Positions 8,973 to 17,569 of a stretch of DNA of 64,000 nucleotides are shown one piece after another. Made by a program: the position numbers and the translations under genes. The stretch comes from Paenibacillus sp. 1011MAR3C5. Its GTDB lineage: Bacteria; Bacillota; Bacilli; Paenibacillales; Paenibacillaceae. The DNA lies in the NCBI RefSeq assembly GCF_003591485.1, contig NZ_QZCF01000001.1:806001-870000 (forward strand). Reading direction: 5' to 3'. The notes beneath the pieces were generated by a model, which was given only the letters and a program-made list of their open reading frames with translations, did not search any database and was not told the DNA's origin. Every line of letters starts with the position of its first letter. Position 1 is the first letter of the stretch.

Positions 8973-9464
8973 TTACGGCGATACCATCAACCGATGGTCA
9001 CCTTCGTTCTCCTCGAAGATGATGCCGTCCTGTTTATATTTTTTCAATATGAAAAAGGTCTTGGTCGAAAGCACCGCATCAATCGGCGACAGCTTGTTGG
9101 ACACGAACGAAGCAACTTCCTTCAGCGTCTTCCCTTCAACCTCTACCAGCAAATCATAGGCTCCTGACATCAGGTAAACCGATTTCACTTCCGGATACAG
9201 ATAGATTCGCTCGGCAATGCCCTCGAATCCGCGCCCGCGTTCAGGCGTAATCTGAACCTCGATCAAGGCTGTTACCTTCTCATCATCTACCTTGCTCCAG
9301 TTCACGACCGTCGCGTATTTGACGATAATATGCTCTTGCTCCATCGCGGCAATGGCTTCCTTCACTTCCGCTACCGGATGATCCAGCATGGTCGCGATCA
9401 GCTCCGCGTCCCTGCGGGCGTCTTCCTTCAGCAGTTCCAATACTTTTAATTGTAATTCGTTCAT
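8973..9464 (-). CDS. alaR: Lrp/AsnC-family regulator, AlaR/YugG-like
   Basis: A 163-residue transcription factor with an N-terminal winged helix-turn-helix (about residues 1-55) and a C-terminal RAM/AsnC ligand-binding domain (about 65-145, SVYLMSGAYDLLVEVEG). The neighbouring aminotransferase gene and the B. subtilis gene pair suggest it controls alaT in response to alanine. Promoter elements lie just upstream (9504-9533). Confidence 0.9.
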   Translation of the reverse strand: MNELQLKVLELLKEDARRDAELIATMLDHPVAEVKEAIAAMEQEHIIVKYATVVNWSKVDDEKVTALIEVQITPERGRGFEGIAERIYLYPEVKSVYLMSGAYDLLVEVEGKTLKEVASFVSNKLSPIDAVLSTKTFFILKKYKQDGIIFEENEGDHRLMVSP

Positions 9465-9503
9465 GCCAAAGCTCCTTCCAGCTCGCCTGCGGTTATAAAA
9501 AAT

Positions 9504-9533
9504 ATATTACACCTAATCCCCTTTTCCTGCAAA
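9504..9533 (-). promoter_or_regulatory. Candidate sigma-A promoter for alaR-alaT
   Basis: On the minus strand, TTTGCA and TAATAT are separated by 18 bp, about 40 nt before the alaR start codon, in an AT-rich patch. Read by eye only. Confidence 0.55.
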
Positions 9534-9661
9534 GAAAAAGTGTAATGAGAAAACCTCTATCGAGGCCTTTCAAGATGAGCGACCGCATTGAGAGGTAGGG
9601 TTTATCGCCAAATTGAATGAATAAATCCGCTATCCCCGGATAACTTATCAATTCTATTTAA

Positions 9662-9685
9662 TAAAAAAAGACCCCGAAGGGTCTT
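9662..9685 (-). terminator. Terminator overlapping the coat gene stop
   Basis: AAGACCC-TTCG-GGGTCTT followed by a run of T on the minus strand. The stem begins within the stop codon region of the CotF-like gene. Confidence 0.9.
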
Positions 9686-10070
9686 AGCTATAATACGGCT
9701 GCTGCTGTTGGCCGGACTGCTCCTGGTGGATCGGATTGAAGTATGTTCCTTGCTGCGCTCCGCCCAGCGCTTGCTGAAGCTGCTGCTTCGTCTTTTGCGC
9801 CGTCTGCTTGTATTGCTGCGCCTGCTTGTCCAGCTCTTGTCTAAGCGCCGGTGATGCTGTATTGTACATATTGCTCTGCTGCAAGGCCTGGAACAGCTGT
9901 CCCTGCGCCTTTAGTGTATTGTCGAGCAGCTTAGTGAACAACTGGCGAATATCCGGACAAGTCGATTCCGTCGCCGCTGTCGCGTATTCACGTACGACGC
10001 GCTTCAGATCCGACAGGACGGTCGAAGCCAGATCTTCCTCCGTCAATATGGATTGCGATTGCTGATTCAT
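9684..10070 (-). CDS. CotF-family spore coat protein
   Basis: A 128-residue helical, Gln-rich protein. The N-terminal two thirds (LTEEDLASTVLSDLKRVVRE, then LFTKLLDNTLKAQGQLF) match the ferritin-like CotF/YhcQ coat family. The C-terminus is a Gln/Tyr/Gly-rich tail. It is preceded by GGAGGG and lies 36 nt after a smaller coat-like gene. It is probably expressed in the mother cell late in sporulation; I could not confirm a sigma-K or sigma-E promoter. Confidence 0.85.
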   Translation of the reverse strand: MNQQSQSILTEEDLASTVLSDLKRVVREYATAATESTCPDIRQLFTKLLDNTLKAQGQLFQALQQSNMYNTASPALRQELDKQAQQYKQTAQKTKQQLQQALGGAQQGTYFNPIHQEQSGQQQQPYYS

Positions 10071-10106
10071 CTTATTCCCTCCAAAACGGTATAGAATTTC
10101 ATAGTG

Positions 10107-10328
10107 TTATTGCGGCTGGGTAGGCGCCATCTGCTGATGGTGCTCAATCGCGTGCATAAGCGAATCGTAATGCTGTTGATGCATCTGGATCATCTGGGAG
10201 CAGCAGTTCTTGATTGCTGGTGTAGTCGCGACCGAGACAACCGCTGCGCATTGCTTCATAAGAAGGTCCTCATTGGACATGGAATCCGCAATATACTCCA
10301 GCTCCTTGGCTGTCATAGGCTGCAGCAT
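10107..10328 (-). CDS. Small CotF-like spore coat protein
   Basis: A 73-residue helical protein (MTAKELEYIADSMSNEDLL, then a Cys-Cys pair and a His/Gln-rich end) that resembles the first helical half of CotF-like coat proteins. A strong AAAGGAGGG site precedes the ATG. It is paired with the CotF-family gene downstream, consistent with a two-gene coat unit. Confidence 0.75.
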   Translation of the reverse strand: MLQPMTAKELEYIADSMSNEDLLMKQCAAVVSVATTPAIKNCCSQMIQMHQQHYDSLMHAIEHHQQMAPTQPQ

Positions 10329-10389
10329 CGTAAATCCCTCCTTTGCGCTTGATATATTGACTTCCGTATTATGAGCCAGTTTCCTTTTT

Positions 10390-11568
10390 TTATGTGCCGC
10401 TCATCAATTGGAATTTGCCCGTATCCGTCAGATTCAGGTTCACTTCGATTTCTGCCAGCTGGTCCCGCTGCGGCATCCAGTCCCGGCCTTTGACATAGCG
10501 CTTCCAATAACTGTGATGATGGCGGTACAGATAATGCTCCAGATGGTAAACGTCCATCCCCTTCTGAAGGCCGAAGCGATAGGTAGACTCGATCTCTTCC
10601 TTGACCCTCTTCTCGATGGAATCGACAATTTCGCGTTCAGTCATCTGTCCGTCCAATTCCACCACATGCCCCTTCAACTGCACATTCAAGCGAAAAACCG
10701 CCTTATCCGGAATCGACGAATCGATACGGAACCGGTGGTCTGAGGCTGTCACCGAGACCGTTGCCTCATTCTCGTCGCCCCCTGCCTTCGCGAACACCTT
10801 ATCGAATGATTCATCCAGCCAGCGGATTCCAGGCAATTCCTTCTCCAGCACATAGCCCTGATACTTGAAATTTTTGAACACAAATACGCCGTCGATGAGC
10901 TGGGTGTTCATCTTCTTGCTGTCGTGGCGCCAATACGTCTTCGTCGTATTCAGGGCCGGCAACAACGTCGTCATGGACGGCTCTCTAAGCTGCTGCACCA
11001 CATTCTGCATCTTAAGCGGCCTTGTGAACGTGTACTGCACGTCATGCGGTCCCGGCATGTACAGAATGCTGTTCAAGGGCGACTGATCAAAGAAATTCTC
11101 CGTTGTAAAAATATTTTCGATCGGCTCGTTTGTGCCATAAAGCAGCGACGTATAACGCGAAGCGCGCTGCCGATTCAGCCCGTCCAGCACATCCGCTATT
11201 TTGCCAAGCGCCCGCTCTTGCACAACAATCGTTTTGAGATGCTCCAGATTAAGCGTTGTATAGCCGCCTCGGCTCAAATTATAGAAGGCGAGCAGTACGG
11301 AATCGCCCTTGCCTTGGCCAATCCATATCTTCTGCGCTTGCGGCTGCGGAGACTCGGTCTTGGCTACGGCCGCAAAATTGATCATCTGAGTATAGATGTT
11401 GTATTGACCATCCTTATAATCGACCCCAAGAGCGGATATATAGCTTACATCCTGCAAATTCACCTCGTCCCAACAGCCGGCTAGCAGAAGACAAGCCAGC
11501 ACGAGGGCAGCGGCTGCGGACAGCCTTCGTCTCCATGCCATACATCCCCAGACCCTCCGGCTGCTCAT
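10390..11568 (-). CDS. Ger(x)C-family spore germination lipoprotein
   Basis: The C subunit of a GerA-type nutrient germinant receptor, anchored outside the spore inner membrane. The signal peptide ends in a lipobox (LLLAGCWDEVNLQD); the WDE after the lipid Cys is the family hallmark. It has 392 residues from the start chosen here. The open frame extends upstream to 11691, but I take the ATG at 11568, which overlaps the TGA of the A-subunit gene as ATGA. It is last in the B-A-C operon. Confidence 0.92.
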   Translation of the reverse strand: MSSRRVWGCMAWRRRLSAAAALVLACLLLAGCWDEVNLQDVSYISALGVDYKDGQYNIYTQMINFAAVAKTESPQPQAQKIWIGQGKGDSVLLAFYNLSRGGYTTLNLEHLKTIVVQERALGKIADVLDGLNRQRASRYTSLLYGTNEPIENIFTTENFFDQSPLNSILYMPGPHDVQYTFTRPLKMQNVVQQLREPSMTTLLPALNTTKTYWRHDSKKMNTQLIDGVFVFKNFKYQGYVLEKELPGIRWLDESFDKVFAKAGGDENEATVSVTASDHRFRIDSSIPDKAVFRLNVQLKGHVVELDGQMTEREIVDSIEKRVKEEIESTYRFGLQKGMDVYHLEHYLYRHHHSYWKRYVKGRDWMPQRDQLAEIEVNLNLTDTGKFQLMSGT

Positions 11569-13037
11569 GGGCGTTTCCTCCGGTTGGAATTCAGCATCCA
11601 AGGCTTCTGCACAAGCGATGAGATGGCATCCTTGATGTGGAGCGGCGCAATCGGCTGCATGTAGGGCTGTCCGAATGATTCCAGCGAGCACATATATAGA
11701 AGCAGCCCGAACATGCCTACAAAAAAACCAAACATGCCGAGTATAGAAGATAAGATCAGGATGACGACCCTGAAGAGGCTGACTGAGCCCGCCAGCGACT
11801 GATTCACGAGCGTGAACGTAGAGACAGCCGATACCGCTGCCACAACTAGCATCGTAGGCGAAGTCATGCCAGCCCGGATAGCCGCATCCCCGATAATGAG
11901 TCCGCCGACGACGGAGACAGTCTGGCCGACCGGCCTTGGCAACCTGACACCGGCTTCCCGGAACACCTCGAACAGCGTCAGCATCAGGAACATCTCCATC
12001 GTCGCCGACAGCGGCAAGCCGATGCGGGAGATGGTAACCGTCGCCAGCAGCGTAAAGGGAACCTGATCCGTATTGTAGGACGACAATGCAACCCAGAAGC
12101 CGGGCAGGAAGAGAGACAACAGCAAACCCAGAATGCGAAGCAGCCTCTCCAGCGATACAAAGTAAAACGGCAGATGCGTATCTTCAGGCGATTTGATCAA
12201 CAGCAGGAGATTGCCCGGTCCGATCAATGCAGCCGGAGAGCCGTCGACCAGAATCGCGAATCTGCCCTTCATTAAGGATTGAACGACATAATCCGGCCTG
12301 CCTACGTAGTCCAGCAGCGGGAAGAGCGCAAGCGGACGGTCGGACAGCCGCTCCTCCAGCTCGCCTGCACCGTTCAGCGATGGAAGATGAAGAGAACGGA
12401 CTCTTCGCCTGACTTCATCCAACAGTTCGGGAGGCGCCTGATCAGCCATATGCATGATTGCGATCTCCGTCTGGGTGTCGGCACCGATTTTGTGATATTC
12501 GATATGCAGATTAGGGGTGCGGAGTCTCTTGCGCACAAGCGCGATATTAACCGACAGCTGCTCGACAAAGCCGTCCCTTGGCCCTTTTAGCGACAGCTCC
12601 ATCGAGGATTCCTCTGGCGTCCGCGCAGGCTGATTCGCAATGTTGTATTCGTAGAAGCCTTCCTCGTCCGAGAAGACCACAATGACGCTTCCGGCGAACA
12701 AGCGCGCATAGATGTGATCCGGATCATCAGGGTCAAGCGGAACGAAGATCCGGCTGGGACGGCTTTCCTCCGATCTCTCCGGCGACAGCGGCGCCTCGTT
12801 ATCATGCTTCCACTTCTCCAGCGTTGGCAGCAGGCCCAGATGATACATTTGGCTGTCAATAAGTCCGTCGCAATAATAAATATAGGCCAGATGCTCCCGG
12901 CTCCCTCCGATATGGACGGTCTGCTCCATTACATCGTTGCATGGCTTGATTCGCTCCTGGAACTTCGCCAAGATAAGCCGTTCTTTATGCCGCAGGTTAT
13001 CTCCTGTCGGTTCTTCCTTATGCATATTTCCGCTCAT
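11565..13037 (-). CDS. GerA-family spore germination receptor subunit A
   Basis: A 490-residue subunit A of a germinant receptor, with a soluble N-terminal region (about 1-250) and a C-terminal membrane domain beginning around LPFYFVSLERLLRILG. The motifs RFAILVDGSPAALIGP and LLATVTISRIGLPLSATMEMF are typical of GerAA/GerKA. The frame is open to 13217, but the ATG at 13037 overlaps the upstream TGA as ATGA and has no competitor. It is coupled at both ends to the B and C subunit genes. Confidence 0.93.
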   Translation of the reverse strand: MSGNMHKEEPTGDNLRHKERLILAKFQERIKPCNDVMEQTVHIGGSREHLAYIYYCDGLIDSQMYHLGLLPTLEKWKHDNEAPLSPERSEESRPSRIFVPLDPDDPDHIYARLFAGSVIVVFSDEEGFYEYNIANQPARTPEESSMELSLKGPRDGFVEQLSVNIALVRKRLRTPNLHIEYHKIGADTQTEIAIMHMADQAPPELLDEVRRRVRSLHLPSLNGAGELEERLSDRPLALFPLLDYVGRPDYVVQSLMKGRFAILVDGSPAALIGPGNLLLLIKSPEDTHLPFYFVSLERLLRILGLLLSLFLPGFWVALSSYNTDQVPFTLLATVTISRIGLPLSATMEMFLMLTLFEVFREAGVRLPRPVGQTVSVVGGLIIGDAAIRAGMTSPTMLVVAAVSAVSTFTLVNQSLAGSVSLFRVVILILSSILGMFGFFVGMFGLLLYMCSLESFGQPYMQPIAPLHIKDAISSLVQKPWMLNSNRRKRP

Positions 13038-14119
13038 GATCTCACCCGCCTTTTCTTCAGAAAGCTGATGGCATAAATCGCGACGATCAGACTCATCGTA
13101 GCAACCCCAAAATATCGGAATCCAAAACCGATAATCAGCCGATACTCGATCATGTGGTTCGTCCAGTAAGCCGCCATGCCCCCAAACAAGACGGCAAGGA
13201 GAGCGGGAACGATCCATTTATGTCTCAATCGGCTCAGAGGATTGAACTCTAATATGAGATAAATGGTCAGCGACACCCGAATAAGAGCCCCGGAGAGCCA
13301 CTGAAAGATCGCGAAGAAATCGACATGCTCGAAGTAACGGCCGATCGACACCAGTCTCCACTGCGCGAATGCAGGATATCGCATCTTCTCCGCTTCAAGC
13401 GGCCCGAATTCGGATATAGCCCCGGTCAGCGGACCGATGGCCAGTACCCCCAAAAATACGATAAGAAGCATCAAATGCCACCGTTTAAAGCTTTTCTTCA
13501 AATGATGCTGCATGAACAAAAGCATAAACAGCTCGCTGAAAGCCGTCATGCAATTGATAGAAGCCCTTACAACAGGCGAGAATCCAAATTCCAGCATCGG
13601 CAGCAAATAACGGTAATCCTTATGAGGCATGTTCGTAGACATGACGAAATCGCCAAGCAAGACGACCAAAGGCACAAGCAAACAGCTCATGAAGGCAATC
13701 GTTCTCAGCCCCATGCAGGCAGCGTATAAACAAAGAGCAAGAAAAACGAATGCAACGACATACGTAGGCGTGTTGGGCAGATAGGTGGTGCCCGTCCATG
13801 ACGATGTAACGATCAAAGTCTCCGAACCGACCAGGAACAGCACAAGCAGAAAATAACCGATAATGATCCAGGCAAGGACAGGATGTATACGATCCTTCAG
13901 CCATTTGTCGAACCTTTGATGATTGAGTTTTTTGAGCAGGTTGAAAAAAGGGATGGCTGTCCAGGGCAAAATCACGATAAAAGCAAAAATAACAGCCATC
14001 CATGCATCGCGCTTGGCATCGCTCAGCAGAATGGGGACGATTAGCACATGGTTGACCAGGCCGACCGTTAAAATGATTATAGCGATAGACGGAATTATTC
14101 CGAAGGGTTTGACTTTCAT
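13034..14119 (-). CDS. GerB-family spore germination permease subunit
   Basis: The integral-membrane B subunit of the receptor, an APC-superfamily protein with about ten membrane segments that binds the germinant. The motifs WTGTTYLPNTPTYVVAF and VFLALCLYAACMGLRTIAF fit. The frame extends to 14209, but ATG 14119 (MKVKPFG) has GAGGAAGTG before it and gives 361 residues, the usual size. It is the first gene of the operon, giving the order B-A-C rather than the A-B-C of gerA. It begins 100 nt after cysK. Confidence 0.92.
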   Translation of the reverse strand: MKVKPFGIIPSIAIIILTVGLVNHVLIVPILLSDAKRDAWMAVIFAFIVILPWTAIPFFNLLKKLNHQRFDKWLKDRIHPVLAWIIIGYFLLVLFLVGSETLIVTSSWTGTTYLPNTPTYVVAFVFLALCLYAACMGLRTIAFMSCLLVPLVVLLGDFVMSTNMPHKDYRYLLPMLEFGFSPVVRASINCMTAFSELFMLLFMQHHLKKSFKRWHLMLLIVFLGVLAIGPLTGAISEFGPLEAEKMRYPAFAQWRLVSIGRYFEHVDFFAIFQWLSGALIRVSLTIYLILEFNPLSRLRHKWIVPALLAVLFGGMAAYWTNHMIEYRLIIGFGFRYFGVATMSLIVAIYAISFLKKRRVRS

Positions 14120-14218
14120 GGCATTCACTTCCTCACAACCAAAAGGTTGCCCAGAAGCGAATGCCAAAATGCATATGGAGAGGTAAAAAATGATAGCTAA
14201 GGGGATCAATCGGAGAGA

Positions 14219-15136
14219 TTAAAATATGTCCATGCTCAAATAACGCTCGCCTGTATCAGGCGCAATGCAAATCACGCGTTTGCCCGTTCCCAGCCTCTTC
14301 GCCACCTGCATGGCCGCCCATACGGAAGCGCCGGAGGACGGACCTACCAGTATGCCTTCCTTGCGGGCAAGATCGCGCATGGTGCTTAAGGCATCCTCGT
14401 CAGAAGCTTGAATAATTTCATCATAGACCGATGTGTTAAGAATAGCTGGCACGAAGCCTGGGCTTGTGCCTACCAGCTTGTGCGGACCCGGCTGGCCACC
14501 CGACAGGACGGGTGAGCCCATCGGCTCGACGACCGCTACGTGAAGTCCCGGAATCAATGATTTTAGCGTCTCTCCGGTTCCTGTGATCGTACCACCGGTG
14601 CCGGCGGTTGCGACGAAGGCATCCAGACGCCCTTCGCATTGATCCATAATCTCCAGCGCAGTTGTCGATCGGTGAATATCCGGATTAGCCCGGTTCTCGA
14701 ATTGATTCGGAATAAAGCTGCCGGGAATGCCCGCCCGAAGCTCTTCCGCCTTGCGAATTGCGCCCGGCATCCGTTCGGCTGCCGGTGTCAACACAACATC
14801 CGCGCCATAAGCCTTCAGCAGCTTGATTCGCTCCGCCGACATATTGTCCGGCATGATCAGAATCATGTTATAGCCCTTTGCGGCGGCTGTCATTGCCAGA
14901 CCAATGCCCGTATTGCCGCTAGTAGGCTCAATCACGGTATCGCCCGGCTTGATCAGCCCCTCTCGCTCCGCAGCCTGAATCAGCGAGAAAGCGGCTCGGT
15001 CCTTGACGCTGCCGCTTGGATTAAAGCGCTCCAGCTTCACGCACACATCAGCGCTTCCTTCTTCCGCCATCCGGTTTAATTGTACAATCGGCGTAAGGCC
15101 GATTAATTGGGTTACATCCGTTACTGCTCTAGCCAA
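14219..15136 (-). CDS. cysK: Cysteine synthase (O-acetylserine sulfhydrylase)
   Basis: A 305-residue PLP enzyme that makes cysteine from O-acetylserine and sulfide. The PLP lysine is in NPSGSVKDRAAFSLI, the substrate loop is PTSGNTGIGLA, and the Gly-rich phosphate site is TAGTGGTITGTGE. The C-terminal SSGASVWAAMQVAKRL contains the serine that contacts the pyridine nitrogen. No haem or CBS domain is present, so it is not cystathionine beta-synthase. It stands between an MFS gene and the germination operon. Confidence 0.94.
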   Translation of the reverse strand: MARAVTDVTQLIGLTPIVQLNRMAEEGSADVCVKLERFNPSGSVKDRAAFSLIQAAEREGLIKPGDTVIEPTSGNTGIGLAMTAAAKGYNMILIMPDNMSAERIKLLKAYGADVVLTPAAERMPGAIRKAEELRAGIPGSFIPNQFENRANPDIHRSTTALEIMDQCEGRLDAFVATAGTGGTITGTGETLKSLIPGLHVAVVEPMGSPVLSGGQPGPHKLVGTSPGFVPAILNTSVYDEIIQASDEDALSTMRDLARKEGILVGPSSGASVWAAMQVAKRLGTGKRVICIAPDTGERYLSMDIF

Positions 15137-15166
15137 TAGTCATCCTGCCTCCGTTCATCTTCCTAT

Positions 15167-16387
15167 TCAATCTGCGGCCGGCTGCCGCCGAGTAACCCCC
15201 TGTTGCAAAAAAGGCCTCATGCACCACCAACCTGCAATCGGCACGAGACCGACCGCAAGCATAAGCCATGTAATCGCCCTTGGCGAATCATAATTCGGTA
15301 TGACAATAAGATAAGCTGTCAGCCCCAGCAAACGCCCTGCCGTAAGCGCCATCTCCCGCAATACGATCAATTCTTCGCGATGGTCGGCGCTCTCTTGATT
15401 GCGGCCGATCACATCGAAAACTTTGGTTGTCATTGGGATCATATAGAAGGGAAGGAACAGGGATGTGCCGATGCCGAACACCAGCAAAGTCCCATACGAT
15501 ACTTCCCAGAACAACGGCAAAATCACAACCGCGATCATCACAACGCCGGCGAGCATCGACCATGTCAGCCTCAGCTTGCCCGTCCACTTGCCTGCGATGC
15601 CGAAGCTGATCAGCGCAACCAGCGAGGTGATAAGTGAATAGAGGCCCAATTTGCTCTCGGTACGCGTCGCGATATAGACGGTCAAGCCGACAAGAAACAT
15701 GAAGACACCTTCCCTGACGCCTTGCGCCGCAATCGCCGGGAACAGCCGGCGCCACGGATTCCCTTTCTCCTTCAATTGCTTGAGGCCAAGCGTCCATTCA
15801 TACCGGCCTTCCCCATGCCGTTTCTTGAGCCAGAAGCTGAGCACGACGCCTAGTCCGAATATAGCCAGCGACAGCATAAAGATAATGCGGTAGCCCTTCT
15901 CGCCCTGCATGGATGTTATGATCAAGCCCGATATCCAAGGGGCTACTATGCCGGCAGCGGAGCCGAGCAGACCCGCCCAGCCGTTATAGCGGTTTCGCGT
16001 ATCTGGATCCGTCACTTCGAAGTAGATGACATTAAAGGCAAGCCAGAACAGTCCCATGGCAATCCCGCTCAGCACACCGAGCGGGACTGCCCAGTCCTTG
16101 GCCCCATCGCCCAGGAAAAGAACGACGCAATAAAAAATGCCGGACAAGGCAATGCCCGTCCGCAGGCTGTGCATCTTGTTGTACTCCTTCACCCATTTGC
16201 CCGCAAGCCAGAAGGTCAAGCCTCCCAGCGCGTATTGAGCGAACGTGAACCAGCCTATAATCATATAGGAGCCGCTTGATTTCCATAGATATACTGGGAC
16301 GAACGTACCAGACAGGGCACTTGAAAATCCGTACAGAGCTTGAACGACAAGAAGCAGAATGGCTTGCTTCTCCAATGCTTTCGCCAA
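15167..16387 (-). CDS. MFS transporter
   Basis: A roughly 407-residue major facilitator protein with about twelve hydrophobic segments; a cytoplasmic loop rich in Lys/Arg falls near the middle. Substrate unknown. The frame opens at 16462, but no ribosome site serves that ATG. GGAGGTG lies 5 nt before a TTG at 16387 (LAKALEKQAILLL), which places the first membrane segment immediately after the start, so I chose it. Alone between cysK and the zinc-ribbon gene. Confidence 0.82.
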   Translation of the reverse strand: MAKALEKQAILLLVVQALYGFSSALSGTFVPVYLWKSSGSYMIIGWFTFAQYALGGLTFWLAGKWVKEYNKMHSLRTGIALSGIFYCVVLFLGDGAKDWAVPLGVLSGIAMGLFWLAFNVIYFEVTDPDTRNRYNGWAGLLGSAAGIVAPWISGLIITSMQGEKGYRIIFMLSLAIFGLGVVLSFWLKKRHGEGRYEWTLGLKQLKEKGNPWRRLFPAIAAQGVREGVFMFLVGLTVYIATRTESKLGLYSLITSLVALISFGIAGKWTGKLRLTWSMLAGVVMIAVVILPLFWEVSYGTLLVFGIGTSLFLPFYMIPMTTKVFDVIGRNQESADHREELIVLREMALTAGRLLGLTAYLIVIPNYDSPRAITWLMLAVGLVPIAGWWCMRPFLQQGVTRRQPAAD

Positions 16388-16486
16388 AACGACACCTCCA
16401 GAACACGATAAGCCGTGCTTAGATATTCGTTTTGTAACATGCCCTGTTGCCGGAGCACCCATGCCCGTCCAATATTGGCAATGGAT

Positions 16487-17023
16487 CTAAGAGTGGGCTT
16501 CCAGTCGGCTCACCATCTCTTCGCGGTCGCGAGGGCTTAAGAAGGATGCTGTATGGTAGCACGACGGACAGACATATAGATGAATCGTATACGGATTAGG
16601 CAATACCGATATGCCGATAGCCTGAGGCTCAGACGGCTGATAGCGGTCTCCGCCTACAATCTGCGTGCCCGTCTCGATCATATACTCCCGGCATGCCGGG
16701 CATTCCGGCACTTCAAGCTGGTTGTCGATAATACGCTGAATGACACCTTCGGCTGCCAGCAAGCTGCGATTGCCTCCGCGGAATCCATTCTCATCATTCA
16801 TCCAGCTTGTGTCCGGCCCTTCCTCTTCTTCCTGCCAATCCTCTTCCTCGCTGTCATCCCGGCTATTCTCTTGCTCTTCGCCGCGCGCAAGTCCGACCTG
16901 CACGGAGCGGTAGGCGCTAAGTTCATTTTCGCAATGCGGACAATGCGTCTCCGGGCCAACCTCTTCATCCCAAATAATTTCCGACAGGCACCATTGGCAC
17001 ACCTGGCTTTGCTTCTCTTGCAT
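16487..17023 (-). CDS. Zinc-ribbon protein of unknown function
   Basis: A 178-residue soluble protein with two treble-clef or ribbon-like sites. The N-terminal one is CQWC with CPHC about 18 residues later; the C-terminal one pairs CPAC with CPSC. Between them is a very acidic segment (DSEEEDWQEEEE). I do not recognise the family. The ATG at 17023 follows AGAGGATG at good spacing; the ATG three codons upstream sits on top of that site. It is the last of a small run with the 26-residue membrane ORF and the DUF350 gene. Confidence 0.72.
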   Translation of the reverse strand: MQEKQSQVCQWCLSEIIWDEEVGPETHCPHCENELSAYRSVQVGLARGEEQENSRDDSEEEDWQEEEEGPDTSWMNDENGFRGGNRSLLAAEGVIQRIIDNQLEVPECPACREYMIETGTQIVGGDRYQPSEPQAIGISVLPNPYTIHLYVCPSCYHTASFLSPRDREEMVSRLEAHS

Positions 17024-17037
17024 AAGGTACATCCTCT

Positions 17038-17118
17038 CTAAATGTTAATCCAATATATAATGCCTACGATAAAAAACAGAATGGATACGACCAGCAGTGT
17101 TACCCACAAATACTTCAT
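17038..17118 (-). CDS. 26-residue single-pass membrane microprotein
   Basis: The ORF starts MKYLWVTLLVV and ends IIYWINI, a single hydrophobic segment of about 22 residues. GGAGG lies 9 nt before the ATG, and the stop lies 14 nt before the start of the zinc-ribbon gene. The DUF350 gene ends 17 nt upstream, so the three genes look co-transcribed. It resembles other tiny membrane proteins in form only; no function can be assigned. Confidence 0.62.
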   Translation of the reverse strand: MKYLWVTLLVVSILFFIVGIIYWINI

Positions 17119-17135
17119 GCTTAAGGCCTCCAGCT

Positions 17136-17558
17136 CTACACGATAATCGTCGCCCCGATTACATAGGAAAGCGATACGGAAATAATCATAGCGATAAAAC
17201 CAACTGCACGATTGTCTTTCTGAATTTCCTCATCAATACGGAATACGGGCGTCAAAAATTCAAATAAAAAGTAGGCGACCAGCAAGATGATGAAGCCGAA
17301 TGCGCCCCACAGCAAGGAATGATAGATAGAATCATTGGATTCGATTGAGAAGCGGAAGATGTTGCAAATACCAAATATTTTGCCTCCGGTTGCCATAGCC
17401 ACCGCCATGTTCCCCTTCTTGATCTCTCCCCAGCACTTGTATTTGGTCACCAGCTCAAAGCATGATAAAAACACAATAAGCGATAGAACCGTAACCGATA
17501 CAAAGGCGAGCGTTGCCGCATACGGGTTATCAAGCAGCTTATCGATCTCTGTTCCCAT
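17136..17558 (-). CDS. DUF350-family membrane protein
   Basis: A 140-residue protein with four predicted membrane segments and the DUF350 pattern (a central GGKIFGICNIFRFSIESN stretch and a conserved acidic/Asn-Arg region, EEIQKDNRAVGF). Function of the family is unknown; it sometimes occurs beside membrane-stress genes. It follows mutS2 by 11 nt and precedes the microprotein gene by 17 nt. Confidence 0.8.
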   Translation of the reverse strand: MGTEIDKLLDNPYAATLAFVSVTVLSLIVFLSCFELVTKYKCWGEIKKGNMAVAMATGGKIFGICNIFRFSIESNDSIYHSLLWGAFGFIILLVAYFLFEFLTPVFRIDEEIQKDNRAVGFIAMIISVSLSYVIGATIIV

Positions 17559-17569
17559 GAACGTCCCCC

